This document shows positions 1 through 7,301 of a DNA stretch of 43,463 nt, in pieces; the stretch's first letter is position 1; every line of letters starts with the position of its first letter. Under the pieces are notes generated by a model. It worked only from the letters and a program-made list of their open reading frames with translations. It was not told where the DNA came from and made no database searches. The translations under genes were made by a program, and so were the position numbers. The stretch is from an uncultured Lachnospiraceae bacterium. GTDB lineage: Bacteria > Bacillota > Clostridia > Lachnospirales > Lachnospiraceae. The DNA lies in contig CATOJE010000029.1 of assembly GCA_951800145.1 (NCBI GenBank), positions 1-43,463 of the forward strand, given 5' to 3'.

Positions 1-97
1 ATGGACATTCTGTCCATTTTGGCGCCGAATTCCTCGGGTTCACTGTGACTTTCACTCACAGTGAACGCCTCGCGGGATACTACCTGTGAACAGTAAC
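1..97. repeat. palindromic intergenic element, left part possibly outside the window
   Basis: The first 97 bases are built from inverted repeats. ATGGACA at 1-7 pairs with TGTCCAT at 11-17, and TTCACTGTGA at 39-48 pairs perfectly with TCACAGTGAA at 56-65 around a 7-base loop. The segment ends in CTGTGAACAGTAAC (84-97), and recognisable protein homology of the following gene starts directly after it. A similar end motif occurs at 6716-6729 and, inverted, at 34161-34174. This looks like a small non-coding repeat of the REP/MITE kind, but its left boundary cannot be seen and copy number in the genome is unknown. Confidence 0.5.
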
Positions 98-102
98 ATT
101 TT

Positions 103-384
103 TTGTTCCATCCCATCCAGAAGGGATTGGACTATGTGAATTCCCACTCCTCCGAGGAGATTGCCAAGACGATCCAGCCTCAGTTCAAGGAGACAGACCT
201 CCAGTCCCTGACCACCATTGTGGAACGCTACAAGGCTCAGAATACCTGGAAGGCGGACACGGTTTTTGAGGAAGAGAGCTTCCTTCTTTTGGAAAATATC
301 CTGGAAGAGGGCGGTGAGCTGCCAGAAAGGGTGCCCTATGAAGATCTGGTCACCACAGAATTTTCCAAAAAAGCAGCCAAGTAA
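103..384 (+). pseudogene. C-terminal remnant of a NitT/TauT-type ABC transporter substrate-binding protein
   Basis: The 93 residues match the last third of periplasmic-binding proteins of the nitrate/sulfonate/taurine type (SsuA/NMT1-like): a helix with KGLDYVNSHSSEEIA, the segment ETDLQSLTTIVERY, then WKADTVFEEESF and a closing PYEDLVTTEF. The signal peptide, lipobox and both ligand-lobe starts are missing. A stop codon (TAA, 94-96) closes the frame just upstream and only a TTG is available as a start, without a convincing ribosome site. The break coincides with the palindromic element at 1-97, so the gene was probably interrupted or truncated there. The rest of the gene could lie before the window. 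It shares a terminator with the opposing alpha-galactosidase gene. Confidence 0.7.
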
Positions 385-401
385 GATTTCCTAAAAATTC
401 C

Positions 402-452
402 AAAAACCCGCTGGGATCCGAATTTACATTTCTGACCTCCAGACGGGTTTTT
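402..452. terminator. bidirectional rho-independent terminator
   Basis: AAAAACCCG followed by CTGG (402-414) pairs with CCAG, one bulged A, and CGGGTTTTT (439-452). The stem has an A-run on one side and a T-run on the other, so it can end transcription from both the transporter remnant (plus strand) and the alpha-galactosidase gene (minus strand). Confidence 0.75.
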
Positions 453-469
453 CCTTTAACCGTCCGAAT

Positions 470-2728
470 CTATCTGTCTTTCTCTGTAACCTGCCTTACC
501 CAAAAAGCTATGCTCTGATAATCCCCTGGCAGGGCTGGCAGCAGGATTCCTCCGTACATCAGCGCACTGCCCTGGTAGTGCGCCGCTTCCTCATTGATCT
601 GGTAAATTCCATTCTCCTTAAGCCCCTTTACCCGCAAACGGATCTGGGGAGCATTGGACCTTGCCCGCAGAGTCACCACACAGATCAGCGCCTCCGATGC
701 ATCCGGAGCCGCAAACTCCCAGGCAGTAAACACGGAATCCTTAACTGCGTCGGTCAGGCGGTAGTAATCGCCATGATGGATCAGCGGGTAAAATCGCTGG
801 AATTCCCGGATCTGTTCCCGAATCTGCTCCTGCTCCTTCTCTCCCAGTTTCCTCACATCCAGCTCATAGCCGAAGGTTCCTGACATAGCAATAAGGGCTC
901 TGGTTTCCATGGGGGTCCGCCGGCCGGTTTGCAGGTTGGGACAGGCGGATACATGGCTGCCCATGGCGCTGACCGGATAGCCGAAGGAGGTGCCGTACTG
1001 AATCTGAAGCCGTTCTACAGCGTCCGTATTATCGCTGCACCAAATCTGAGGCATGTAATACAGGATTCCTGCGTCGAACCGGCCTCCGCCTCCGGAGCAG
1101 CTCTCCCACAGAATATCCGGATACGTACTGGTAAATCGCTCCATCAGCTCATAGACCCCCAGCACATAGCGGTGGGACGCTTCCCCCTGGCGTTCCCTGG
1201 GGAGGATCCCGGACCACACATCTGACAAGCTCCGGTTCATGTCCCATTTTACGTAGTTGATCTCCCCCTCATCCAACACAGCCCCTATCTGCCGAAAGAG
1301 GTAATCGCGAACCTCCGGCCGGCCCATATCCAGCACCAGCTGGCCCCGCTCCACATTAGGAAGCCGTCCTGGAGCCCGCAGACACCACTCTGGATGGGTC
1401 CGGTAAAGATTGCTGTCCTCATTCACCATCTCAGGCTCGATCCAGATTCCAAACTGAAGCCCCAGCCCATGGATACGCCTGGAAAGCCCACCGATGCCAG
1501 AGGGAAGCTTCTCCCGGTTTACCTGCCAGTCCCCCAGACCGCTGGTGTCCTGATTCCTCTCTCCAAACCACCCGTCATCCATCACAAACAGCTGGATCCC
1601 CAGATCCTTCGCGCTGGCCGCCAGAGAAACCAGATCCTCCTCCTGAAAGGAAAACTCCATAGCCTCCCAGTGGTTTAAGAGCACCGGACGCTGTACATCT
1701 TTATATTTGCTTCTGATAAGATGCTTCTGATAAAGGCGGTGATAATTTTGTGACAGCACCCCAAAGCCAGAAGCGCTGAAGGAGCAGACTACCTCGGGAG
1801 CTGTAAAGCTCTCCCCCGGCTCCAGCCGCCAGCGAAAGCCATCGGGATGGATGCCCATGGTAAACCGGATCTGATTAATGGGATCCAGCTCCGCTGAAGC
1901 CAGAAAGCTTCCGCTGTACACAAGGGCCGCGCCGAAGCATTCCCCATATTCTTCATTTGCTTCAGAAGCGCACAGAATGACAAATGGATTCTGCTGATGG
2001 CTGGAGCTTCCCCGGCGGCTTTCCACCACCTGCCTTCCATGGGAAATCCGCCGCCGCTCCACCATCCGCTCCATGGTATGTCTTCCATAAAAGGATACCA
2101 AGTCCAGATCCTCCCTGAGAAAATCCAGACACATAGACAGCGCCTGGTTCAGATAGACCCCATCTCCGCCACGATTGGTGATCCGGCAGGATCTGGTAAT
2201 GGCGTCATATTCCTCAAACACGCCGTAATACAGCCTTACCTCTATCGGTAAGGCTGTATCTCTCAGCACAATCTCCAGGGTCTGAACCGAGTCGGAACCG
2301 GCCTTTTTAGAACCCTCTGGCCCTGCTGCCCCATCCCCTCCAGGCTCAGCCCACAGCGCCGGAAGTCCTGGAAGGGAGTATTTCCCGGAAAGGATCCGGT
2401 GAGACACATACACCAGCTCCGCCGCCTGGCTGCCGTCGCTGTGCTCCAGCTGCAGGCAGCCTGTGCGGTAATCCCCCACGCCAAAGGTTGAATATTCCTG
2501 GGGATAGGTGTCTAAGGAGTATCCCCGGTCCTCCCCAAAGGCCGCATAGGGAGAGCCGGAAAACCCACGGTTTATCCCCCTGACCAGGTAGGACATGGAT
2601 GTTTTCTCCACCCTTCTCCCATAGTACAGATGAAGCAAATGTCCATAAGGGCTTACCTGCATCTGCCAGGTGCTATGCCTTGTATGCAGGGTAAATACTT
2701 TTTCTTTCTCCTGAAAAAAAATTGCCAT
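470..2728 (-). CDS. alpha-galactosidase, glycoside hydrolase family 36
   Basis: This 752-residue protein is the usual length for a bacterial GH36 alpha-galactosidase, which removes terminal alpha-1,6-galactose from raffinose, stachyose, melibiose or galactomannan. It has the N-terminal beta-supersandwich domain (about 1-330), a TIM barrel with the motifs LLNHWEAMEF and MDDGWFG (about 350-390), and a C-terminal beta domain. The expected nucleophile is Asp496 in KWDMNR, and the acid/base is the Asp of CSDNTD near residue 566. There is no signal peptide, so it should act in the cytoplasm on imported oligosaccharides. Its start follows an AAAGGA site and lies 12 bases after the solute-binding-protein gene, so the two are probably one transcript. 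Residues 128-148 form a Gly/Ser/Glu-rich loop that looks like an insertion. Family assignment is secure; natural substrate is inferred. Confidence 0.95.
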   Translation of the reverse strand: MAIFFQEKEKVFTLHTRHSTWQMQVSPYGHLLHLYYGRRVEKTSMSYLVRGINRGFSGSPYAAFGEDRGYSLDTYPQEYSTFGVGDYRTGCLQLEHSDGSQAAELVYVSHRILSGKYSLPGLPALWAEPGGDGAAGPEGSKKAGSDSVQTLEIVLRDTALPIEVRLYYGVFEEYDAITRSCRITNRGGDGVYLNQALSMCLDFLREDLDLVSFYGRHTMERMVERRRISHGRQVVESRRGSSSHQQNPFVILCASEANEEYGECFGAALVYSGSFLASAELDPINQIRFTMGIHPDGFRWRLEPGESFTAPEVVCSFSASGFGVLSQNYHRLYQKHLIRSKYKDVQRPVLLNHWEAMEFSFQEEDLVSLAASAKDLGIQLFVMDDGWFGERNQDTSGLGDWQVNREKLPSGIGGLSRRIHGLGLQFGIWIEPEMVNEDSNLYRTHPEWCLRAPGRLPNVERGQLVLDMGRPEVRDYLFRQIGAVLDEGEINYVKWDMNRSLSDVWSGILPRERQGEASHRYVLGVYELMERFTSTYPDILWESCSGGGGRFDAGILYYMPQIWCSDNTDAVERLQIQYGTSFGYPVSAMGSHVSACPNLQTGRRTPMETRALIAMSGTFGYELDVRKLGEKEQEQIREQIREFQRFYPLIHHGDYYRLTDAVKDSVFTAWEFAAPDASEALICVVTLRARSNAPQIRLRVKGLKENGIYQINEEAAHYQGSALMYGGILLPALPGDYQSIAFWVRQVTEKDR

Positions 2729-2740
2729 ATCAATGTTCCT

Positions 2741-4042
2741 TTACTGCTCCTGAGCCAGCTGCTCATTCATAAATGCTGCGATATCCCTGCACACCTCTTC
2801 CATGGTCATTTCCCCAGTATAAGCCTTTACCATGGTGATCTGGGAATAGTCCTCCCAAATCTTAGTATTTCTGGTATAGGGGCGGATCACCATGTCATCT
2901 GTCATATCCAGATATGCCTGCAAATGGAACTCCGGTGCACAGTTTACCCAGGTGTCGGAGGTTCCCATGTAGGCAGACATGGTTACCCCAAGCTCCGCCT
3001 GCTTTTTCTGCGCTGCTTCGCTTCCAAGATACTCCAGAAGCTTCCAGGATTCCTCCACATGAGGCCCTTCTGCGGAAGCCGCCCATCCCAGGCCATTATA
3101 GATGGTCTTTCTGGTCCCATCCTCTGCCATAGGGAGCACGGCCACGTCACAGTTTTCGTCGGTATATTCATTCCCCTTAAATGCGGCGACCATCCAGGAG
3201 CCCTGCATAATCATGGCAACCTTTCCGGATCCGAATAAAACATCTGCCGCAGACTCTCCCATCACCTCCTGGGTGGGCATGGACTTTTTTACCAGATTCT
3301 CCAGCCACCAGTTCATGGCTGAGATGGTCTCCGGCGAATCCCAGCCGGATTTCGTCTTATCCTCATTAAGAATAGTGCCTCCCTGGCTATAAATCAGGTT
3401 GTAATATCCATCCTGGTTGTTCGCTGCCGGGGATGCGAAGCCGTACTGTCCCTTGTCCTTATCGGTCAGCTTTTCAGCAGTCTCGGCAAAGGTCTCCCAG
3501 GTCCAGCTTTCATCCGGATAGGCGATCCCGGCCTCATCAAACAGAGCCTTATTATACCAAAGCCCGATGGTATCGTAATCCTTGGGAATCCCGTAGGTCT
3601 TTCCATCCAGCTGGTACAATCCGGTAATATCCTCATAATACTTGCTCAGATCAATCACATCACTCCCGGCAATCCGGTCGGTTAAATCCAGAAGAATGTC
3701 ATTGCTCATGAACTTCTGGCTGTAGTTGGAATGCATCCAGAACACATCCGGCATACTTCCCCCCTGGGCCCCGTCCTCCAGAAGGGTCCAGTACTGATCC
3801 CAGGGAACCACCTGTATCTCCACCGGAATTCCGGACTCACTGGTAAAGTCTGCCATGATTTCCTTTAATCCTGCAAGCTGGGCATTATCCCAGATAGCCA
3901 CCGTGACCGCTTCTCCAGAACCGCCGCCGTTTCCTCCCTGGGCGTTTTCCTGGGAATTTCCGCCACATGCTGCCAGGGAAAGAGACATAGTCCCTGCCAA
4001 AATAAGTGCTGCCGCCTTGTTCCTCTTCATCCTTCTCTTCAT
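2741..4042 (-). CDS. sugar ABC transporter substrate-binding lipoprotein (CUT1 type)
   Basis: The 433-residue product starts with a basic stretch, a hydrophobic core and the lipobox LSLAAC with the lipidated Cys at residue 26, followed by a Gly/Ser/Asn-rich linker. The remainder has hallmarks of family-1 extracellular sugar-binding proteins: VAIWDNAQ, VPWDQYWTLLEDG, DVFWMHSNYSQ, YGIPKDYDTIGLWYNKALFDEAG and a late GLGWAASAEG. It should sit on the outer face of the membrane and deliver oligosaccharides to a permease. The ATG is preceded by AAGGAGG at good spacing. The alpha-galactosidase gene follows, suggesting an alpha-galactoside ligand, but no permease or ATPase gene accompanies it here, so the partner transporter must be encoded elsewhere or the cluster has lost genes. 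Confidence 0.92.
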   Translation of the reverse strand: MKRRMKRNKAAALILAGTMSLSLAACGGNSQENAQGGNGGGSGEAVTVAIWDNAQLAGLKEIMADFTSESGIPVEIQVVPWDQYWTLLEDGAQGGSMPDVFWMHSNYSQKFMSNDILLDLTDRIAGSDVIDLSKYYEDITGLYQLDGKTYGIPKDYDTIGLWYNKALFDEAGIAYPDESWTWETFAETAEKLTDKDKGQYGFASPAANNQDGYYNLIYSQGGTILNEDKTKSGWDSPETISAMNWWLENLVKKSMPTQEVMGESAADVLFGSGKVAMIMQGSWMVAAFKGNEYTDENCDVAVLPMAEDGTRKTIYNGLGWAASAEGPHVEESWKLLEYLGSEAAQKKQAELGVTMSAYMGTSDTWVNCAPEFHLQAYLDMTDDMVIRPYTRNTKIWEDYSQITMVKAYTGEMTMEEVCRDIAAFMNEQLAQEQ

Positions 4043-4221
4043 TTCTTTCCTCCTTGCTTTCTGCTGGCCTGCTCCGTCTAAATATCTGGGATTCAGGCCA
4101 CTGTCATAGTTAAAAATAAGGTATTTTCTTTCAACTGACCATATTCTAACATGACATCCCCCTCCAGTACATAAATTATCCAGGCATCTTTCCTACCATT
4201 TTGTTGCTTTTTTCTTCTGTC

Positions 4222-4249
4222 TTGACATTAGGACACATTATGGTATATA
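4222..4249 (+). promoter_or_regulatory. promoter of the AraC-family regulator gene
   Basis: TTGACA (4222-4227) and TATATA (4244-4249) are separated by 16 bases. The element covers the upstream in-frame ATG at 4240, so that codon cannot be the start. An AGGAGG at 4263-4267 region then precedes GTG at 4276. Confidence 0.6.
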
Positions 4250-4275
4250 GTGAGAATAAACAGGAGGATTTTTCC

Positions 4276-5118
4276 GTGAAAAATTATCTTTTTTTGAATA
4301 ATGACTATTTTGACCTGACCCTGCATCAGTATGGATATGAGCAGTGCAGTCCCTATCACACCTTTGGTCCCGGGATGCGGAATCATTTTCTGATCCACTG
4401 TATCCTGTCTGGGAAAGGAACCTACCGTACCAGCTTTCAGGGCAATGATTCCAAATACCAGCTTCACGCTGGCCAGGCCTTCCTGATCGAGCCAAATAAG
4501 CTGGTACATTATGATGCGGACGGTGAAAATCCCTGGGAATATCTGTGGGTTGAATTTGATGGGATGAAGGCGAAGGAATATCTGAATCAAGCGGGCTTAA
4601 GCCAGGACTCGCCCATCTACCGCCCGGCAAATGCCCATGGGCAGGAGGCATGTTTCGGATATTTGAAGAAGCTTATCGAGGAACCAGAGCTGCTGCCCTG
4701 TGAGGTAATGGGGTATGTGAACTTATTTTTCGGCGCCTTGATCCGAAGCTCCATAACTGGGAAACGAACGGTAAAGAATAACATCCAGGACTTTTATATC
4801 CAGTCCACGATAGATTTTATTGAGAAGCATTATATGGATGAGATTACTGTGGAGGATCTGGCCGCGAATCTGAATCTGAACCGAAGCTATTTCAGCAAGC
4901 TGTTTAAGAGGATCACCGCCAAAAGCCCTCAGGATTTTTTGATCCAGTACCGCATGAATAAGGCTTGCCAGCTCCTTGGCTCCACAGACCTTTCCATCAC
5001 GCAGATTTCCCGCCTGGTGGGATATGCCAATCCCTTCCATTTCACCAGAGCCTTTAAGACGATTTATCAGCTTCCTCCAGCAGAGTGGCGGAAACGGCAG
5101 GCTGGCGCCAATGCTTAG
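4276..5118 (+). CDS. AraC-family transcriptional regulator of the adjacent galactoside genes
   Basis: The protein (280 residues from the GTG at 4276) has an N-terminal cupin-like ligand domain of the AraC_binding type (about residues 1-160, with the segment AGQAFLIEPNKLVHYDAD) and a C-terminal double helix-turn-helix domain (about 175-275). The latter carries typical residues: MDEITVEDLAANLNLNRSYF for the first helix-turn-helix and TQISRLVGYANPFHFTRAFK for the second. The GTG is chosen because AGGAGG stands about 8 bases before it, and a good promoter overlaps the alternative upstream starts. It is divergent from the sugar-binding-protein and alpha-galactosidase genes, the standard layout for a local activator sensing the imported or hydrolysed sugar. 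The ligand is inferred only. Confidence 0.9.
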   Translation: MKNYLFLNNDYFDLTLHQYGYEQCSPYHTFGPGMRNHFLIHCILSGKGTYRTSFQGNDSKYQLHAGQAFLIEPNKLVHYDADGENPWEYLWVEFDGMKAKEYLNQAGLSQDSPIYRPANAHGQEACFGYLKKLIEEPELLPCEVMGYVNLFFGALIRSSITGKRTVKNNIQDFYIQSTIDFIEKHYMDEITVEDLAANLNLNRSYFSKLFKRITAKSPQDFLIQYRMNKACQLLGSTDLSITQISRLVGYANPFHFTRAFKTIYQLPPAEWRKRQAGANA

Positions 5119-5183
5119 ACGCCAGAAAAGATAAAAATTCTGTGAAATCATGAAAAATCCTGCCTATTTTTCCCATGATCTGT

Positions 5184-5255
5184 TATAATAAGGAAACGTA
5201 GCTCTTATCCGCAGCCTGTCGGCTGTGGACAAAGTATAATAAGGAAACGTACCTC
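5184..5255 (+). promoter_or_regulatory. duplicated -10 region upstream of the CBS-domain gene
   Basis: The sequence TATAATAAGGAAACGTA occurs at 5184-5200 and again at 5235-5251, followed each time by G/C and CTC. Both copies contain a perfect TATAAT; the first is preceded by TG one base upstream (extended -10). No strong -35 is seen for either. This may be two tandem promoters made by a 51-base duplication, both firing toward the gene at 5284. Confidence 0.5.
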
Positions 5256-5283
5256 GAGGCCAAACAACAGGAGATTGCAGAAG

Positions 5284-5691
5284 ATGAATATTTTTCAACT
5301 TTTAATTACTAAGAATGAAGCTATGTATCTGGAGGACCGCATCCCTCTTTCCGACGCCATCAAAAAGCTCCACACCAGCGGCTATACCGCTGTGCCGGTG
5401 ATCCACACAGACGGCACCTATGCCGGGACGGTCAGTGAGGGCGATTTTCTCTGGGTGCTTTTAAATGAGCATGACAAGGATCCCCAAAAAACATCCCGCC
5501 CCTTAAGCACCATCACAAGGATGGATCGAAACCCCGCCGTGAAGATTGATGTGCCCTTAGAGCAGCTCTTTTCGGAAGCGCTGAATCAGAATTTCGTCCC
5601 TGTGGTGGATGACCGGAATATGTTTATCGGCATCGTCACCAGGAAGCAGGTGATTACCTTCCTGATGGAGCATATTCGGGAGCTGCTTTGA
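5284..5691 (+). CDS. CBS-domain pair protein
   Basis: The 135-residue protein consists of two CBS motifs (about residues 5-65 and 75-132) and nothing else. Characteristic stretches are PLSDAIKKLHTSGYTAVPVI and YAGTVSEGDFLW in the first and a matching FVPVVDDRNMFIGIVTRKQV in the second. Such pairs bind adenosine nucleotides and usually sense energy state, regulating a partner enzyme or channel; no partner is fused or adjacent. The ATG at 5284 is chosen over the TTG at 5275 because ACAGGAGA ends about nine bases before the ATG and overlaps the TTG. Its 3' end overlaps the convergent acetamidase gene by 38 bases. Confidence 0.85.
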   Translation: MNIFQLLITKNEAMYLEDRIPLSDAIKKLHTSGYTAVPVIHTDGTYAGTVSEGDFLWVLLNEHDKDPQKTSRPLSTITRMDRNPAVKIDVPLEQLFSEALNQNFVPVVDDRNMFIGIVTRKQVITFLMEHIRELL

Positions 5692-6646
5692 GACTGCCTT
5701 CATGCTGTGGCCCATAGGCCTCCAGCACATCATAGGTCTCCAACACCTCCAGAGGAAGCGCGCAGCGCACCGTGAACAAGGGATTCACAATCTGGCAGAT
5801 CACCAGGTTCCCCAAAAGTGACATAGCCATCCCGGCCTTCACATCATCCAGCCCGGCTGTCCCCGCCAGAAAGCGCTCCATGGCTCTCGCCGCCAAAAGA
5901 GAGGCCTCCTCCAGGCTGGGAGCTGACTGGATGGTCATCACCTCTGTCTCGGTCCACAGCAGGGGAAGGGCCTTAAAAAGCGTCTCATGCTTCTCCCCAG
6001 GCAAAACCGAAACCCGGACCACCACCGTCCCGGCAGTCTCCAGACCGCAGATAAGCAGCTCCCCATCTCCCATCCTGGCGTGGAGATCGCCGATGGAGAG
6101 CAGGGCCCCCGGCACATTCACCGGAAGATAAAGGGTGGTGCCTGCCGTGATCCTGGAGCAGTCCATATTTCCCCCGTGGCTTCCCGGGGTGATGGTGGGA
6201 ATCCCCTCCCCCGCCGGAGCCGTCCCGATCACCCCGATCATGGTATCGCAGTCCAGCCACAGCTTCTCATCGAACCAGAAGCCCTCCCGCCCTGTCTCCT
6301 CATTCTTCTGGAAATAAAATCTCCTGGCGGATTTATCCAGATACAGGTGATGGAATGCCCCTGCCGTGGCAGAGGTCCGCATAATGCCATATTCCCGCAG
6401 GCGGATCTCCATAATCTCCACCTTCAGCACGTCCCCCGGCCTGGCCCCGTTCACATACAAAGGGCCGGTGGCTGGATTCTCCAGGCCATCCCTGTGATTT
6501 CCATAGGGATTCTCCTCTGTAATATCATTGTCATCATAGCAGTCCCTGGTCTCAAAGGCCACCATGTCCCCGCTCTCACAGCGCCCTGCCGGCGCCTGTT
6601 TGCCCTGAAGTACATCTGTTACATAATCTCTTGAAATCCTAAGCAT
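5654..6646 (-). CDS. acetamidase/formamidase family protein
   Basis: The 330 residues match the FmdA/AmdA family, which hydrolyses short amides to the acid plus ammonia. Family signatures are the early stretch VAFETRDCYDD, NPATGPLYVNGARPGDVLKVEI, the central TPGSHGGNMDC with its Gly-rich metal-site loop, the following VNVPGALLSIGDLHARMGDGE, and a late LVICQIVNPLFTVRC. The protein is cytoplasmic with no signal peptide. Its ATG is preceded by GGAGG at seven bases. It stands alone: upstream is the separately promoted DUF2325 gene, and its 3' end overlaps the CBS gene on the opposite strand. The exact amide is unknown; many clostridial members of this family are uncharacterised. Confidence 0.9.
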   Translation of the reverse strand: MLRISRDYVTDVLQGKQAPAGRCESGDMVAFETRDCYDDNDITEENPYGNHRDGLENPATGPLYVNGARPGDVLKVEIMEIRLREYGIMRTSATAGAFHHLYLDKSARRFYFQKNEETGREGFWFDEKLWLDCDTMIGVIGTAPAGEGIPTITPGSHGGNMDCSRITAGTTLYLPVNVPGALLSIGDLHARMGDGELLICGLETAGTVVVRVSVLPGEKHETLFKALPLLWTETEVMTIQSAPSLEEASLLAARAMERFLAGTAGLDDVKAGMAMSLLGNLVICQIVNPLFTVRCALPLEVLETYDVLEAYGPQHEGSLKAAPEYAPSGR

Positions 6647-6753
6647 GTCCCATCCTCCAAATCTCTTTTTTGTAAGAGCGCACTAACATTCTGTCAGGCC
6701 CTTGGCCTATAGAAGTGTGAACCGTGACCACTCTGTCCGCATTCTCCATCATA

Positions 6754-7050
6754 TCACGATTCCGCGGCCCCTGCCACTTCTTTTTCCAGGATTTCCGTGA
6801 GGGCGGATTTGCTGCTGGTATGGCATCGAATTACCTTTGCATTAGACCTCTTGGCCTCCTCTAAGGCGCAGCGAACCATCTTGTGGGACACGGTATTGGT
6901 AAACAGCACCATAATATCCGGGCTCCCGATCTGCTTTGCCAGCTTCCCGCTCATCTGGGTGAATACCTTTGCACTGCAGCAAAACCCTTTGCAAATCCTT
7001 TCATATTGGCATACCATCCGGTCATGCCCTCCGATGATCACCACGCTCAT
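6754..7050 (-). CDS. DUF2325 domain protein
   Basis: The 98-residue product from ATG 7050 is entirely a DUF2325 domain (PF10087): MSVVIIGGHDRM at the start, a central IMVLFTNTVSHKMV and a closing segment with HTSSKSALTEIL. Five Cys residues are present (CQYERICKGFCC and others), which would allow metal or thiol chemistry, though no function is established for the family. The ATG at 7050 is chosen because GGAGG lies five bases upstream and a promoter (7093-7121) starts transcription below the longer open frame, whose upstream residues are an AT-rich artefact. A palindrome over the -35 suggests repressor control. Confidence 0.8.
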   Translation of the reverse strand: MSVVIIGGHDRMVCQYERICKGFCCSAKVFTQMSGKLAKQIGSPDIMVLFTNTVSHKMVRCALEEAKRSNAKVIRCHTSSKSALTEILEKEVAGAAES

Positions 7051-7092
7051 ATTAGCCTCCGTTCTGGAATACTTCCTTTTTTGTCTGTTATT

Positions 7093-7126
7093 TTTATAGT
7101 TAGTTAAATGGTTAGTATCAACTAAC
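7093..7126 (-). promoter_or_regulatory. promoter and palindromic operator of the DUF2325 gene
   Basis: On the minus strand TTGATA (7116-7121) and TATAAA (7093-7098) are 17 bases apart. The -35 is embedded in the perfect 6-4-6 inverted repeat GTTAGTATCAACTAAC (7111-7126), and another GTTAG copy lies at 7099-7104 in the spacer. The arrangement fits a repressor site; the shape resembles DtxR/IdeR-type metal-repressor boxes, but that identity is only a guess. Confidence 0.6.
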
Positions 7127-7230
7127 TTACAAATAGAATAGCATAAATTGGAAAATTCAGCAAGCGTTTTCTGCATGATTTATTTCGATTAACTATCCCT
7201 TAACATTTCATTAAAATATTGAAAATTTAC

Positions 7231-7254
7231 TTAATCTATTGTTTTTGTTATAAT
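7231..7254 (+). promoter_or_regulatory. promoter of pepD
   Basis: An extended -10, TG-T-TATAAT, lies at 7246-7254. A weak -35 (TTTACT-like) stands about 17 bases before it in an AT-rich stretch. The pepD ATG follows 47 bases later behind GCGGAGG. Confidence 0.5.
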
Positions 7255-7301
7255 TTTTTCCAGAAGGATACGAAAAACTACACCAGAAAGCGGAGGATAT
7301 T

